NCBI GenBank assembly: GCA_017985935.1 | Contig: JAGNWT010000008.1 | Location: 1-64,000, forward strand | From: Anaerolineales bacterium | GTDB taxonomy: Bacteria; Chloroflexota; Anaerolineae; Anaerolineales; Villigracilaceae | DNA: 64,000 nucleotides | Reading direction: 5' to 3' | Shown: in pieces, positions 1-9,055 of the stretch | Position numbering within the stretch: position 1 is the first letter of the stretch | How the letters are laid out: each line of letters opens with the position of its first letter | Program-made: the position numbers and the translations under genes | The notes under the pieces: generated by a model | Database searches by the model: none | Seen by the model: only the letters and a program-made list of their open reading frames with translations | What the model was told of the DNA's origin: nothing

Positions 1-191
1 CGCTCCACGCTGACGGTCAATCCAGTCTCTTCGAACATCTCGCGGCGTACGCAATCCTCTTCGCTTTCGCCTGCTTCGCGCCCGCCGCCCGGGATGATCC
101 AATACGCCCGTCCGCTTTTATGCTCGCGGTGTTTAATCAACAGGATCTGGTTTTCACGCATGATCGCGCCCTGATAGCGAATACGACTCAT
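1..191 (-). CDS. NUDIX hydrolase, 3' end outside window
   Basis: The reverse strand reads MSRIRYQGAIMRENQ from an ATG at 191 and stays open to the window edge. It contains a full Nudix box: GGG, then REAGE, then RREMFEETGL, matching G-x5-E-x7-R-E-U-x-E-E-x-G-U. Nudix enzymes hydrolyse nucleoside diphosphates linked to another moiety; the substrate cannot be told from this fragment. About 63 residues are visible, roughly the first half of a normal domain. It lies 27 bases downstream of the DinB-like gene on the same strand, so the two may be co-transcribed. Confidence 0.88.
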   Translation of the reverse strand, partial: MSRIRYQGAIMRENQILLIKHREHKSGRAYWIIPGGGREAGESEEDCVRREMFEETGLTVSVE

Positions 192-218
192 CGAGTTATT
201 CCCTCCACGCCGACCGTG

Positions 219-749
219 TCAATCGTCTGTGTTTTTTGACTCTTTAGCTTCTTCGATTTCCTGCAAGATCACTTCCCACCATAAGCCCATTCGCATCAAC
301 GTGTCGCCGTGTTCATAAGTATGTTGAAAGGTTTTGGTGACTACCATCGAAAGCGGTTTCATACCCCACAGGGTCTCGCGCGGAGCAGACCAATCTACGT
401 TGGTGAGCTGGTCAAGCATGTCGATCTGCTGTTGGCGCACACGGCGGAAGTTTGCGATCAACTCTTCCGCGCTGCGGTTCTGAACCTTCGCCCAGGTCTC
501 ATCATCGTCCGGCCATTCCTCTTCAATGGCTTTCGATGCATCGATCCACTGATACATCGAAGGGATCGCCAGACACTTTTCGTACTCTGTCACATGCCAA
601 ACATGGCGCACGGGAGTCCAGGTCCCCAGGTAGCCGGGGTCGGGCGGAAGTTGGTCAAGAAAGCGAACTGGAATTTGAGAGAGACCCCATTCAAAACCAT
701 CCGCGCTGGCTTTGAGTTGATAGCGAAACCATGAAACCCAATCTGTCAT
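219..749 (-). CDS. DinB-like (DinB_2 superfamily) protein
   Basis: The 176-residue product has the pattern of DinB/YfiT-type four-helix bundles: a helix ending in a His (PVRHVWHVTEYEKC, around residues 46-58), a central acidic/aromatic stretch, and a late His pair (TFQHTYEHGDTLMRMG, around 140-155). Those His positions usually form a metal site in this superfamily. Such proteins act in thiol-dependent transfer or detoxification, but no specific reaction can be assigned here. It precedes the NUDIX gene on the same strand and is separated from the NYN gene by a strong bidirectional terminator. Confidence 0.7.
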   Translation of the reverse strand: MTDWVSWFRYQLKASADGFEWGLSQIPVRFLDQLPPDPGYLGTWTPVRHVWHVTEYEKCLAIPSMYQWIDASKAIEEEWPDDDETWAKVQNRSAEELIANFRRVRQQQIDMLDQLTNVDWSAPRETLWGMKPLSMVVTKTFQHTYEHGDTLMRMGLWWEVILQEIEEAKESKNTDD

Positions 750-813
750 TTTGATGCCCTCCGGGATTTTATCGCTGCTGGAATGAAGATAGTATAAGCC
801 TGATTGAAGAAAT

Positions 814-850
814 AAAAAGACCCGCGAGTTTGCAAGCTCGGGGTCTTTTT
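814..850. terminator. Bidirectional intrinsic terminator
   Basis: An A-tract, the arm GACCCGCGAG, a short TTGCAA-centred loop, the arm CTCGGGGTC and a T-tract form a hairpin flanked by A5 and T6. It sits between the 3' end of the NYN gene and the 5' region of the DinB-like gene, both on the minus strand, and most likely ends the NYN transcript. Confidence 0.8.
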
Positions 851-872
851 TATGATCTATTTATCTACCGTA

Positions 873-1616
873 TCACTCTTTGATCTTTACGAAGAATCCA
901 CCCGTGTCTTTTTCGTGGACTTCAAATTGATCCTTGAACTTCAGCATCATCTTGGAGAGTTGCTTGTGACCATAGGTGCGCGGGTCAAATCCCGGGTCGA
1001 GTTGATAGAGCGCGTTGCCCATGTTTGCCAGTGAGGCCCATCCATCCTGTTGGACAGCCATCTCAAAAGCCTGGGTCAGCAAGGGGATCGGGTCGGTCTC
1101 TTCTTTTACCTTTTTGCTTCCGCCTTTTTGGGTGCGGGGCTGCGAGGCTGGCTTTTGTTCGATCACAAGATTTTCAGTGTAGACGAAGACATCGCAGGCA
1201 TTGACGAAGGGCTTGGGGGTCTTTTTCTCGCCGATGCCCATCACAAAGATACCGGTCTCGCGAATGCGGGTAGCCAATCTGGTGTAGTCCGAATCACTGG
1301 AGACCAGGCAAAAGCCATCCACGACCTCGGAGTGCAAAATGTCCATCGCGTCGATGATCATCGCGCTGTCTGTGGCGTTCTTGCCAATGGTGTAGCGGAA
1401 TTGCTGAATAGGCTGAAAGGCGTGGAAGTTAAGTGTATCCTTCCATGAATTCATGCTGTTGGTTGTCCAATCGCCATAAATGCGGCGGACGGTGACCTGC
1501 CCGTAGCGGCCGGCTTCCACCAGCATCTGCGAGAGCAGGTTTGCCTGTGCGTTATCACCATCGATCAGCATGGCGATCTTGTTGCGTGCAAGGGAGTTGA
1601 TCTGTTCGTCTGCCAT
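873..1616 (-). CDS. NYN domain protein with C-terminal OST-HTH/LOTUS domain
   Basis: The 247-residue product starts with a PIN-like NYN domain (about 10-155). Acidic residues expected for metal binding are visible in MLIDGDN near residue 17-23, in the TDSAMIIDAMD segment, and in SSDSDY near residue 107. A basic linker (residues ~160-175) leads to a C-terminal region (about 175-245) typical of OST-HTH/LOTUS domains, which bind RNA. NYN proteins are predicted or demonstrated ribonucleases; this architecture is the common bacterial LabA/DUF88-type layout. It appears monocistronic: a hairpin terminator follows and the upstream gene is divergent. Confidence 0.85.
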   Translation of the reverse strand: MADEQINSLARNKIAMLIDGDNAQANLLSQMLVEAGRYGQVTVRRIYGDWTTNSMNSWKDTLNFHAFQPIQQFRYTIGKNATDSAMIIDAMDILHSEVVDGFCLVSSDSDYTRLATRIRETGIFVMGIGEKKTPKPFVNACDVFVYTENLVIEQKPASQPRTQKGGSKKVKEETDPIPLLTQAFEMAVQQDGWASLANMGNALYQLDPGFDPRTYGHKQLSKMMLKFKDQFEVHEKDTGGFFVKIKE

Positions 1617-1763
1617 TGAGACATTATACTCTTTTTGACTGTCCGCTCTTCATTGCCTGTGTTCGAAAATGATCGAGGCTTTTATTTCGTTCTGAACCCG
1701 TGTGTTACAATCTCGAAAGTTGCAAAAGGGGCTTGCAAGCATCTTTTTACAAATGAGGTTTGT

Positions 1764-3113
1764 ATGGAAGCCAGATTTTTGGGAGTTCTCAATATAAAAC
1801 CAGAGGAAGTTAAACTGGCATTTTCACTTTGGGTCTTACTCGCCATAAATACACTGGTGCTGGAATTATCAGATGTGGTGGCAACTGCGGGGTTCATCAG
1901 CAGCCTCGGCGTGGATAAAGTTCCCTGGCTGTGGATCGTCACAACTTTATTGACCATTTTTGCGGCTGGGGGCTATCTTGTGATCATCGATCGTTATTCC
2001 CGATTGCAATTGGTTTCCTGGTTAATGGTGGGGTTGGCCTTTTTCTACCTGTTGCTGCAAGTTCTCTTTGCGTTCCGCGCCCCGGATTGGTTCACATACC
2101 CCATTTTATATTTGCTGGCTGACCAGCAGTTAATGCTCATGCCTTTGGCGTTTTGGGCGCTGGCCAGTGATGTGTACGCGGTGACGGAATCAAAACGTGT
2201 GTTTCCATTCATCGCATCGGGGGCGGTCATTGGAGGATTAGCCGGGAACGGCATTGCTGCCTGGGTCTCAGTTCTGGCGGAGAAATACGCCTTCGGGCTT
2301 TCGCAGGTCTTTATTGGCGTGGCGATCATTCTCATTATGGGCGCCATCTTCCTGCGGGTGATGTTCCTGAAGACCGTTTTACGGACGCGCCAATCCCGCG
2401 AAGAAGATGCCAGCTTGAAGGACACGATCAAGATCGGCATGGACTACTTCCTGAACGTACCGATCCTCAAAGCGGTTGGCATATTAATGCTTTTGACCGG
2501 TATCGTGCTGACCTTGATCGAATTCAACTTCCTTTCCATTATCAATACAAGTGTGACCAGCGATTTGGAGTTCCAAAGGTTCCTGGGTTATTACAAAGCC
2601 GTTCAGACCACGGGATTGCTGATCTTCCAGTGGCTCATCACCAGTCGTTTGCTTTCCAAGATCCATTTGAAGTACGCTTTTTCACCTTTGCCGATCGCCC
2701 TGTCCGTTGCCGGCGCGCTCGCCATTGGAGTGCCATCATTGTTTGGCGCATCTGCTGCTCGTTTTGTGGCACGGACCGTTTTTGCCGGCTGGGATGATTC
2801 CGCGCGCAAATCACTGCAGGGGCTGGTGCCCGATGAAAAGCGCGGTCGCATCGCTGCCTTCATGGATAGCTACTTCATCACGACCGCCACGATCTTCGGG
2901 TGTGTGATCCTGATCGTATTGCTGGCTCTCTCTTCGGCGGGGATATTGACCGCTCAATGGTCCACCTGGATCTATCTCGGTGTCGCAGCGCTGTCTGCAT
3001 TGGCATCCATCGGCGTGAGTGTGTATCTTCATAAGTCTTATGACACCAGCATGTTGAATTATCGCCTCGCCCGGTCAAAACGAAAGAGCATGTTGGATGG
3101 CATTGAATTCTAG
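1764..3113 (+). CDS. Nucleotide-carrier-like (Npt/TLC-related) MFS membrane protein
   Basis: From the ATG at 1764 the product is 449 residues with about 12 hydrophobic segments. An in-frame ATG at 1635 exists, but GAGG at 1755-1758 sits five bases before the chosen ATG and the upstream stretch is not membrane-protein-like. Two segments resemble bacterial homologues of ATP/ADP translocases: FWALASDVYAVTESKRVFPFI and, late in the protein, a WDDSARKSLQGL/PDEKRGRIAAF region. Transport of nucleotides is therefore possible but unproven; most free-living homologues have no known substrate. It overlaps the next gene by 17 bases and leads a four-gene set. Confidence 0.7.
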   Translation: MEARFLGVLNIKPEEVKLAFSLWVLLAINTLVLELSDVVATAGFISSLGVDKVPWLWIVTTLLTIFAAGGYLVIIDRYSRLQLVSWLMVGLAFFYLLLQVLFAFRAPDWFTYPILYLLADQQLMLMPLAFWALASDVYAVTESKRVFPFIASGAVIGGLAGNGIAAWVSVLAEKYAFGLSQVFIGVAIILIMGAIFLRVMFLKTVLRTRQSREEDASLKDTIKIGMDYFLNVPILKAVGILMLLTGIVLTLIEFNFLSIINTSVTSDLEFQRFLGYYKAVQTTGLLIFQWLITSRLLSKIHLKYAFSPLPIALSVAGALAIGVPSLFGASAARFVARTVFAGWDDSARKSLQGLVPDEKRGRIAAFMDSYFITTATIFGCVILIVLLALSSAGILTAQWSTWIYLGVAALSALASIGVSVYLHKSYDTSMLNYRLARSKRKSMLDGIEF

Positions 3114-3822
3114 CCCGACGCTTTTACACAACATCCCGGAGATCACTTTTGAGGTTCATGATGTGCGCGGCGCTGATGCTTCCCTGATCGACGAGTATTT
3201 GGCGATCCACGGTGAGCTGCTTCCTGAGTATGCCCGTTACGCGCCTGTGATGCGGCTGCGAGCCGAAAATCCGGCGGATGAATCGACTTTGGAAAAATGG
3301 CACCAGTGGCTTTTGAAATTGGGCGGACGCCCGGTGGGGATGATTGAATTCCTCTACAATCGAAAACGAAACGCAGGCATCTTGCTTGATTTTGCCATTC
3401 ATGGAAAAGCCAGAGATGTTCATTTTCAGGGATTTTCGCGCCTGGCTGGTCTGGTGCTGAGTCTTGCGACCCGGCAATTGACCCTCGATGCCGGGGAGTC
3501 CGGTCATTCCGCGCCGTTGGGGATGATCGCGGAAGTGGAACACGCCCGCCTCGTGGAGAAATACAAGGAATATGGCTTCCTGAAATTTCCGATCGAATAC
3601 TTCGAGCCCCCGTTCACCCCTGCGCTGAGCGATATGTTAGCCGGCGAAGATAACTTTGATACAATTGGCTATAAAGAGATGTACCTTGGTATTTTTCAAA
3701 TTCCGGGACATTCTCTTGACCCAAACGATCCACAACTTCTTAAAACAGTTTTGCTTACCCTTTGGGAAGATCATTATTGCCTGCCCGCCGATCACTGGCT
3801 GTTGAGGAAGATCCAACCATAA
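3097..3822 (+). CDS. GNAT-like putative acyltransferase
   Basis: The 241-residue protein has the general run of a GNAT fold: a strand pair at GGRPVGMIEFLYN (about 76-88), a helix-rich middle, and a late AEVEHARLVEKYKEYGFLKF segment (about 145-165), where GNAT enzymes place the 'helix then Y-x-x-x-G-F' signature. The acetyl-CoA loop (Q/R-x-x-G-x-G/A) is not obvious, so the call is tentative. Its start lies inside the end of the transporter gene (17-base overlap), implying translational coupling. Together with the downstream ATP-grasp protein it suggests modification or ligation of a small amino-acid-like compound; that is inference. Confidence 0.45.
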   Translation: MALNSSPTLLHNIPEITFEVHDVRGADASLIDEYLAIHGELLPEYARYAPVMRLRAENPADESTLEKWHQWLLKLGGRPVGMIEFLYNRKRNAGILLDFAIHGKARDVHFQGFSRLAGLVLSLATRQLTLDAGESGHSAPLGMIAEVEHARLVEKYKEYGFLKFPIEYFEPPFTPALSDMLAGEDNFDTIGYKEMYLGIFQIPGHSLDPNDPQLLKTVLLTLWEDHYCLPADHWLLRKIQP

Positions 3823-3845
3823 TCCATGCATTGGAGAAATCACTT

Positions 3846-4994
3846 ATGTCCAAACAGGAAAATACAGTCCTGACCAACAAGCCTGCCGGCAGATTTATCA
3901 GCCTGCAGACAAAATTGATCGTAGGCTTTACGCTGATCTTTACGGTTGTGTTCGCTTCCACTTATTATTGGTTTTATAACTTTGCCCGCACCGAGGCGAT
4001 GAACCAGATCAAACAAGGGCTTTACGATACGATCAACGGCGCAACCGCGACCGGCGTGCTTGGAGAAGGGGACAGGGTGCAGACCATCAGCGGTGACGCC
4101 ATGGAGGGGTTGATCAAAGATGGTGCGATCCGCGAATCGGACGGGCTCACAGATGATCCGCGTTATTGGGAACAGATCAAGATCCTTTGCGATATTCGCC
4201 GTATTGAGCCTCGCGCATACCCATACACCTACATCATTGGCGAAAAGAAAAATGAGTTGATCTTTATTACCAGTTGGGGATGGTGTCTTGAAGGCGCGAC
4301 TTCCAATGATTACGCCACCTTCAAGCAGCCGATCGAGTTTTCGCGCATTGATGCCAATGTTGCCGCGATGACCGAAACAGTGTTTCAGACAAAATCGGGA
4401 TATTGCTCTCCAGTTGATCCATCCTGTATTCCTGATATTTATTCAGATCAATATGGGTCGTGGGTATCTGCGTACGCGCCGATCAAGAACTCCAGCGGAG
4501 AGACAGTAGCCGGGCTGGGCGTGGACTTTACTGCAAGCTATGTCAATCAAGTGCAGCAGGATGTTTTGAGAAAGATCTATATTGCATTTGCGATCACGTA
4601 TGTGATCCTGCTGTCTTTGGTGTATTTTGTGGCTCAGATCCTGACCCGTCCCATGATCGGTCTCACCCGCGCGGCGGGCCAGATCGGAGAAGGAAATTAC
4701 GAGGACGGCTTGCAGTCTCTTGGCGAGTTGACCCATTCTGCGCGTTTCCCCGATGAAACAGAAACCATGGACCGGGTCTTCCGAAGCATGGTCGATAAGG
4801 TTTACAAACGCGAACAGATCCTGCGCCAGCAAGTGCATGAATTGAAGATAGAGATCGATCAAGCCAAACGTCAAAAACAAGTGGGCGAGATCGTTGAATC
4901 GGAGTTCTTCCAGGAGCTGCGCACCAAAGCCCGGAAGATGCGCGAGCAGCAATCGGAAGGGAAAGACTCCGCTGATTCAAAGAAGGATAAATAG
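3846..4994 (+). CDS. Membrane sensor with extracytoplasmic Cache-like domain and HAMP, no output domain
   Basis: The chosen ATG at 3846 has GGAG about ten bases upstream; a longer in-frame start at 3762 would lie inside the previous gene. The 382-residue product has a transmembrane helix at about 22-43, an extracytoplasmic domain of about 200 residues, a second helix near 243-265 (YIAFAITYVILLSLVYFVA), a HAMP-like segment (TRPMIGLTRAAGQIGEGNY) and a coiled coil to about 350. It then ends with a short charged tail and no kinase, cyclase or methyl-accepting domain. It could signal through a partner protein. It lies between the GNAT-like and ATP-grasp genes with short gaps. Confidence 0.7.
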   Translation: MSKQENTVLTNKPAGRFISLQTKLIVGFTLIFTVVFASTYYWFYNFARTEAMNQIKQGLYDTINGATATGVLGEGDRVQTISGDAMEGLIKDGAIRESDGLTDDPRYWEQIKILCDIRRIEPRAYPYTYIIGEKKNELIFITSWGWCLEGATSNDYATFKQPIEFSRIDANVAAMTETVFQTKSGYCSPVDPSCIPDIYSDQYGSWVSAYAPIKNSSGETVAGLGVDFTASYVNQVQQDVLRKIYIAFAITYVILLSLVYFVAQILTRPMIGLTRAAGQIGEGNYEDGLQSLGELTHSARFPDETETMDRVFRSMVDKVYKREQILRQQVHELKIEIDQAKRQKQVGEIVESEFFQELRTKARKMREQQSEGKDSADSKKDK

Positions 4995-5004
4995 CTGAGG
5001 GCAA

Positions 5005-6360
5005 ATGATGCCCATTAAGAATCAGATCCCGACCGTTGTCGTCAGTAACGTGGCGGAAACTTTTGTAGATTTCCTTTCCCGCTGTGCCGACCCAAAAGAG
5101 CGGGAGGTTTTAATTTCCGGCGAGTCTTTTCATGCGGATCGCACTCTGGTCTGGTGCGGCGATCCCAAGTTGGTGATCGTAAGTTATCCGGTCATGCATG
5201 AGGAGTTCATCAAGGGGCTTGGTTTTCCGGGGACCCGGCATCTCGCTCCCAAAGAACCGACCGCTCATCTCAGCCTCGATATTTTGCGTGAAGAACATTT
5301 GCTTCGCGGTCTGGTGGAGTACGCGGGAGAAGCCCGTCAGTTGACCCTGATCCCATACGCCACCACTGCAGAGTTTCTCAAGCTAGTGGAGGCTCTACGA
5401 ACCGAGCATCAACTTGAGATTCACCTGCCCGAAAGCCCCGACCCTGTAAATTTATGGATTCGTGATTACGTCGATACGAAAGCCGGGTTTCGCCAGTTAG
5501 CCTCACAATGGCTGGCAGATGCAGACCGCCTGCTTCCATTTGGCATGACATGCTACGATCGTCATCAAGCCGCGCGCGCGGCTTTTTGGTTTATCGATCG
5601 TGGGGAGGCGTGCGTGGTCAAAGCGGATACCGGCGAAAATGGGATCGGGATCTGCATCATCCGCCCTGAGACACACGGCACCTTCCAGCAAATTTTGGAG
5701 GAGTTGAACGCGAACTCTTTCTTTGGCGATGAGTTGATCATCGTCGAGGAGTATATCCATTCTCCAAACCAAACCTCACCATCGCCGGAAATATTTGTTC
5801 CAAAGCTTGGTGATGGAGAACCGTACATTATGTACATGACCGAGCAGATCATTCAGGGATTTAGTGATTTCTGCGGTATTGAAGTCAGTGGGCACATGTA
5901 TAACGAGCCGTGGTTCCCCGACCTGGAGCGAAGTGCGTTGACGATCGGCAGGGGACTTCAAAGATTGGGTTATGTCGGTCACTTCGATTTGGACTGTCTG
6001 GTCAGCGAGGATGGCAGGCTTTTCCTGCTTGAAGTTAACTCAAGGCGCACCGGCGGGACTCATGTCCATGATTTCGCCGAGCACGTCATCGGCACGGATT
6101 ACATGGATAAAGTGGCGTTGATCAGCTACGAAGCGATGAAGTGCGGGGAGATCGAATCGGCTGCGGAACTGCTGGATGTGATTGGGGATTTTCTTTATCC
6201 GATGAATGGCAGCAGATACTCTGGTTTGGTGGTCACGATCACCACCGCCTTGCGGCTGGGGACTTTTGGCTGCATTACGGTCGCACCGACCATCGAAGAA
6301 GCCATGCGCCTCAGAGATGCGGTCGCTGAAAAGATCGAGTCTTATTCCCGATCAAAATAA
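5005..6360 (+). CDS. ATP-grasp protein of the PGM1 (peptide ligase)-related type
   Basis: The 451-residue product has an N-terminal region with short Rossmann-like strands (TLVWCGDPKLVIVSYP), a central ATP-grasp lysine segment (EACVVKADTGENGIGICI, about 207-224), a second ATP-binding segment (ELIIVEEYIHS) and a metal-binding end (GHFDLDCLVSEDGRLFLLEVN with E-x-N then RRTGG). This order resembles PGM1-type ATP-grasp enzymes, which join carboxylates to amines in peptide biosynthesis. Two ATGs (5005 and 5008) are available after GAGG at 4997-5000. It is the last gene of the four-gene set. The true substrate is unknown. Confidence 0.75.
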   Translation: MMPIKNQIPTVVVSNVAETFVDFLSRCADPKEREVLISGESFHADRTLVWCGDPKLVIVSYPVMHEEFIKGLGFPGTRHLAPKEPTAHLSLDILREEHLLRGLVEYAGEARQLTLIPYATTAEFLKLVEALRTEHQLEIHLPESPDPVNLWIRDYVDTKAGFRQLASQWLADADRLLPFGMTCYDRHQAARAAFWFIDRGEACVVKADTGENGIGICIIRPETHGTFQQILEELNANSFFGDELIIVEEYIHSPNQTSPSPEIFVPKLGDGEPYIMYMTEQIIQGFSDFCGIEVSGHMYNEPWFPDLERSALTIGRGLQRLGYVGHFDLDCLVSEDGRLFLLEVNSRRTGGTHVHDFAEHVIGTDYMDKVALISYEAMKCGEIESAAELLDVIGDFLYPMNGSRYSGLVVTITTALRLGTFGCITVAPTIEEAMRLRDAVAEKIESYSRSK

Positions 6361-6471
6361 AGTGCCGTCATATCTTCATCGGCGTATGCCCTTTGGCGTG
6401 CGCCGATTATCTTTACCAAATCTTTACAATGGCTTTATGAAAATAAAAACTCCAAATAGGAGAATAGCCCC

Positions 6472-7155
6472 ATGACAAAAATACTGGTGATCGACGACGA
6501 ACCCTCCATCGTAAATCTTGTGCAAGCCTATCTCAAACCTGAAGGCTACGAAGTCTTCACCGCCGCAGACGGTCCATCCGGTTTGAAAGCGGCACGTGCA
6601 TTCAAACCGGATCTGATCGTTTTGGACCTGATGCTGCCGGGCATGGATGGCATTGAGCTGCTCTCCCGTCTGCGCCGCGAGTCTCAGGTCTATGTCATTA
6701 TGCTGACGGCGCGTACCGAAGAGACAGACAAGATCGTGGGTCTTTCCGTCGGTGCGGATGATTATGTGACCAAGCCGTTCAGTCCGCGTGAGTTGGTGGC
6801 GCGGATCAAAGCGGCTTTACGCCGTATGCAAGCCGGGACAAATTCAAGTACAGAAGGCGGGGTCCTGGCGTTCCGTCACGTGCGTATTGATGTGGAAGCC
6901 CGTCAGGTCACAGTGGACGATCAACCCATTGACCTTACCACCAGCGAATTCGACCTCTTGCGGGTATTGGCAGAAAATCGCGGACGTGTTCTGTCGCGTG
7001 AGCAGTTGCTCGAAAGGGTTTGGGGCGGAGAGTATTTTGGCGAGATGCGGGTAGTGGATGTGCATCTCGGTCATGTGCGGCAGAAACTTACTCATCCCGA
7101 TCTGATCGCAACTGTGCGCGGTGTGGGCTATCGCTTCGATGACGAGGTCTTATGA
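6472..7155 (+). CDS. OmpR/PhoB-type response regulator
   Basis: The 227-residue product has a receiver domain (1-120) with the acidic pair DDE at 8-10, phospho-acceptor Asp52 in VLDLMLPGMDG, Thr in MLTARTEE and Lys in TKPFSPREL. The C-terminal winged helix (about 130-225) carries the typical TSEFDLLRVLAENRG and VDVHLGHVRQKL segments. AGGAG at 6458-6462 precedes the ATG. The stop overlaps the kinase start by four bases (ATGA), so both are translated from one mRNA. It is probably activated by the adjacent kinase. Confidence 0.95.
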   Translation: MTKILVIDDEPSIVNLVQAYLKPEGYEVFTAADGPSGLKAARAFKPDLIVLDLMLPGMDGIELLSRLRRESQVYVIMLTARTEETDKIVGLSVGADDYVTKPFSPRELVARIKAALRRMQAGTNSSTEGGVLAFRHVRIDVEARQVTVDDQPIDLTTSEFDLLRVLAENRGRVLSREQLLERVWGGEYFGEMRVVDVHLGHVRQKLTHPDLIATVRGVGYRFDDEVL

Positions 7156-8312
7156 AAGCCATTCGTTCCCGTTTGAGCCTTAAGCTTTTCGCATCTTATT
7201 TCCTTGTGATCTTGATCGGCATGGGCACGGTATGGTTGACCACTCGGTTTACGGTTCCCAATTCCTACAGACGTCACTTGACCGTGATGGAGCAGAATTT
7301 GGAAGGCGGAACCGGCGAAGGCAATGGCATGGGGCAGATGATGGGGCAAGGCACCGGGCAGGGCGGTGGGATGATGTCGCAATTTTACGAGGAATATCAA
7401 GCATCGTTCAACGAATCCTTGATCGTGGCAGTCATTGCCGCGACACTGGTCGCCTTGCTTGCGAGCATTCTTTTCAGCCGAAGCATAGTTGCGCCCGTCC
7501 GCTCCATGACCGATGCCAGCAGGCGCATTGCGGAAGGACGATACGATGAGCGTGTTGACCAGCGTGGAAGTGACGAACTCAGTCAACTCGCGCATAGTTT
7601 TAATCAGATGGCAGAACAGCTTGAGCAGGTGGAGTCCATGCGGCGGCGTTTGATCGGCGATGTGGCTCACGAGCTGCGCACACCCTTAACGTCGATCAAA
7701 GGCACTGCCGAAGCATTGATGGACGGCATTCTTCCCGCGGCAGATGAAACCTATCAACAGATCCATGCCGAAGCCGGGCGATTAAGCAGATTGGTGGATG
7801 ACTTGCAGGAATTAAGTCGGGTTGAATCAAGAGCGATCCAATTGGATCTCCGCCCTGTGAGTGTAGACTCCCTGATTCAGACAGTGACCAAGCGGCTGCA
7901 GGTCCAGTCCGATGAGAAGCGTGTCAACCTGACCTCGAGCCTGCCTCGTGAACCCTTACATGTCCTCGCTGATGAAGGGCGCGCGATCCAGGTACTCACC
8001 AACCTGGTTGGCAATGCTTTGCAATTCACCCCGGAGAACGGAACTGTGACGATCGCTGTTGAGCGCGAAAAGAACGAAGCCCGCTTCTCTGTGATCGATA
8101 CTGGTGAAGGAATTCCCGCCGAGCATCTGCCGCGTATCTTTGATCGTTTCTATCGAGTGGATAAATCCCGCTCTCGCGTACGCGGCGGATCTGGCATCGG
8201 CTTGACCATTGCCCGTCACCTTGTAGAATCGCATGGTGGTCGGATCTGGGCGGAAAGCGCAGGTAAAAATAAGGGCAGTGCTTTTATCTTCACACTGCCT
8301 TTGGCAAAATAA
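7152..8312 (+). CDS. Sensor histidine kinase with Met/Gly-rich external loop
   Basis: The 386-residue kinase has transmembrane helices near 11-30 and 89-109, a HAMP domain (about 110-163), a dimerisation/phospho-acceptor domain with His173 in DVAHELRTPL, and a HATPase domain with N (LVGNALQF), G1 (DTGEGIP), F (RIFDRFYRVD) and G2 (GGSGIGL) boxes. The external loop is only about 58 residues and contains Met60, Met63, Met64, Met74 and Met75 among Gly and Gln. Met-rich loops often bind Cu(I) or Ag(I), so metal sensing is possible, but there is no metal-resistance gene nearby. It forms a standard pair with the preceding regulator. Confidence 0.93.
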   Translation: MKAIRSRLSLKLFASYFLVILIGMGTVWLTTRFTVPNSYRRHLTVMEQNLEGGTGEGNGMGQMMGQGTGQGGGMMSQFYEEYQASFNESLIVAVIAATLVALLASILFSRSIVAPVRSMTDASRRIAEGRYDERVDQRGSDELSQLAHSFNQMAEQLEQVESMRRRLIGDVAHELRTPLTSIKGTAEALMDGILPAADETYQQIHAEAGRLSRLVDDLQELSRVESRAIQLDLRPVSVDSLIQTVTKRLQVQSDEKRVNLTSSLPREPLHVLADEGRAIQVLTNLVGNALQFTPENGTVTIAVEREKNEARFSVIDTGEGIPAEHLPRIFDRFYRVDKSRSRVRGGSGIGLTIARHLVESHGGRIWAESAGKNKGSAFIFTLPLAK

Positions 8313-8313
8313 T

Positions 8314-8973
8314 TTACTGGGTTGGCTTGATCACTCCCAGGTCTGTTGGCTCGCCGCCGAAAAGACCGATATCGGTGCAGGATTGCCTGTCCACGCGCAG
8401 CAGAAGTACATCATTCGATGATGTATCCACTTGAATGATCGTGCTTTGCTGATAAACAGAATCCACAGTTAGTTTTAAAGTCACCTGATTTTGCACCGGA
8501 AGATTTGGCACGCAGATCTTTTTGTCGGGATGCTCTCTGTCTTCGTCCAGTGCGCGCAAAAGGGAGCAGGTATTAGGCAGGTCGACATTCCCTGTGTTTT
8601 TCACTGTCACATAAGCATTTGTCACTTCTCCCATACCGTGCGAGATGTCAATGCTTGTGTTGCATCCAAGAATGTCCACGCTCACAGACTGCACCGGGAT
8701 GTTTGTGGGAGTTTCGGTGGGAGTGGCAGGGGGTAATGTTGCAACAGGAGAAGGCGTCTCTGTGTTGGTGGAAATACTCACCGGGGTGAATGTTAAACTT
8801 GGTGCTGCGATTTCACCCGGAGTTGGTGATAGAATGATTGGGGTCGCAGTAACAACCCCGGGCGTGCGCGATGGAATGGGGGTCCAAACCGGGAACGGTT
8901 GGGGAGCTACACTCCAGGCATCACACCCGGTAAGCAAAAGGATATAAATAATTACGGCAAATATTTTCTTCAT
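8314..8973 (-). CDS. Putative lipoprotein with Thr/Pro-rich linker
   Basis: The 219-residue product starts with a lipoprotein signal (hydrophobic segment ending LLLTGC, lipid-attached Cys at about 17). A low-complexity Thr/Pro/Ser linker follows to about residue 95, then a domain of about 115 residues (VSVDILGCNTSIDISHG...) with beta-strand character containing the phrase YVTVKNTGNVDLPNTC, which resembles Ig-like or CARDB-type surface domains. No enzymatic motif is seen. It converges on the kinase gene with one base between stops. Confidence 0.65.
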   Translation of the reverse strand: MKKIFAVIIYILLLTGCDAWSVAPQPFPVWTPIPSRTPGVVTATPIILSPTPGEIAAPSLTFTPVSISTNTETPSPVATLPPATPTETPTNIPVQSVSVDILGCNTSIDISHGMGEVTNAYVTVKNTGNVDLPNTCSLLRALDEDREHPDKKICVPNLPVQNQVTLKLTVDSVYQQSTIIQVDTSSNDVLLLRVDRQSCTDIGLFGGEPTDLGVIKPTQ

Positions 8974-9055
8974 GCCAGCATTATACCCTTACGATTTTGT
9001 GATTAAAAAGCGCTCTGCAGGCGCAACCTGAAAAACACTTCGGGGATTTATTTTT

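Noticed and set aside
309..734. Plus-strand open frames opposite the DinB-like gene
   Set aside because: Both are antisense shadows of a gene with clear family features.
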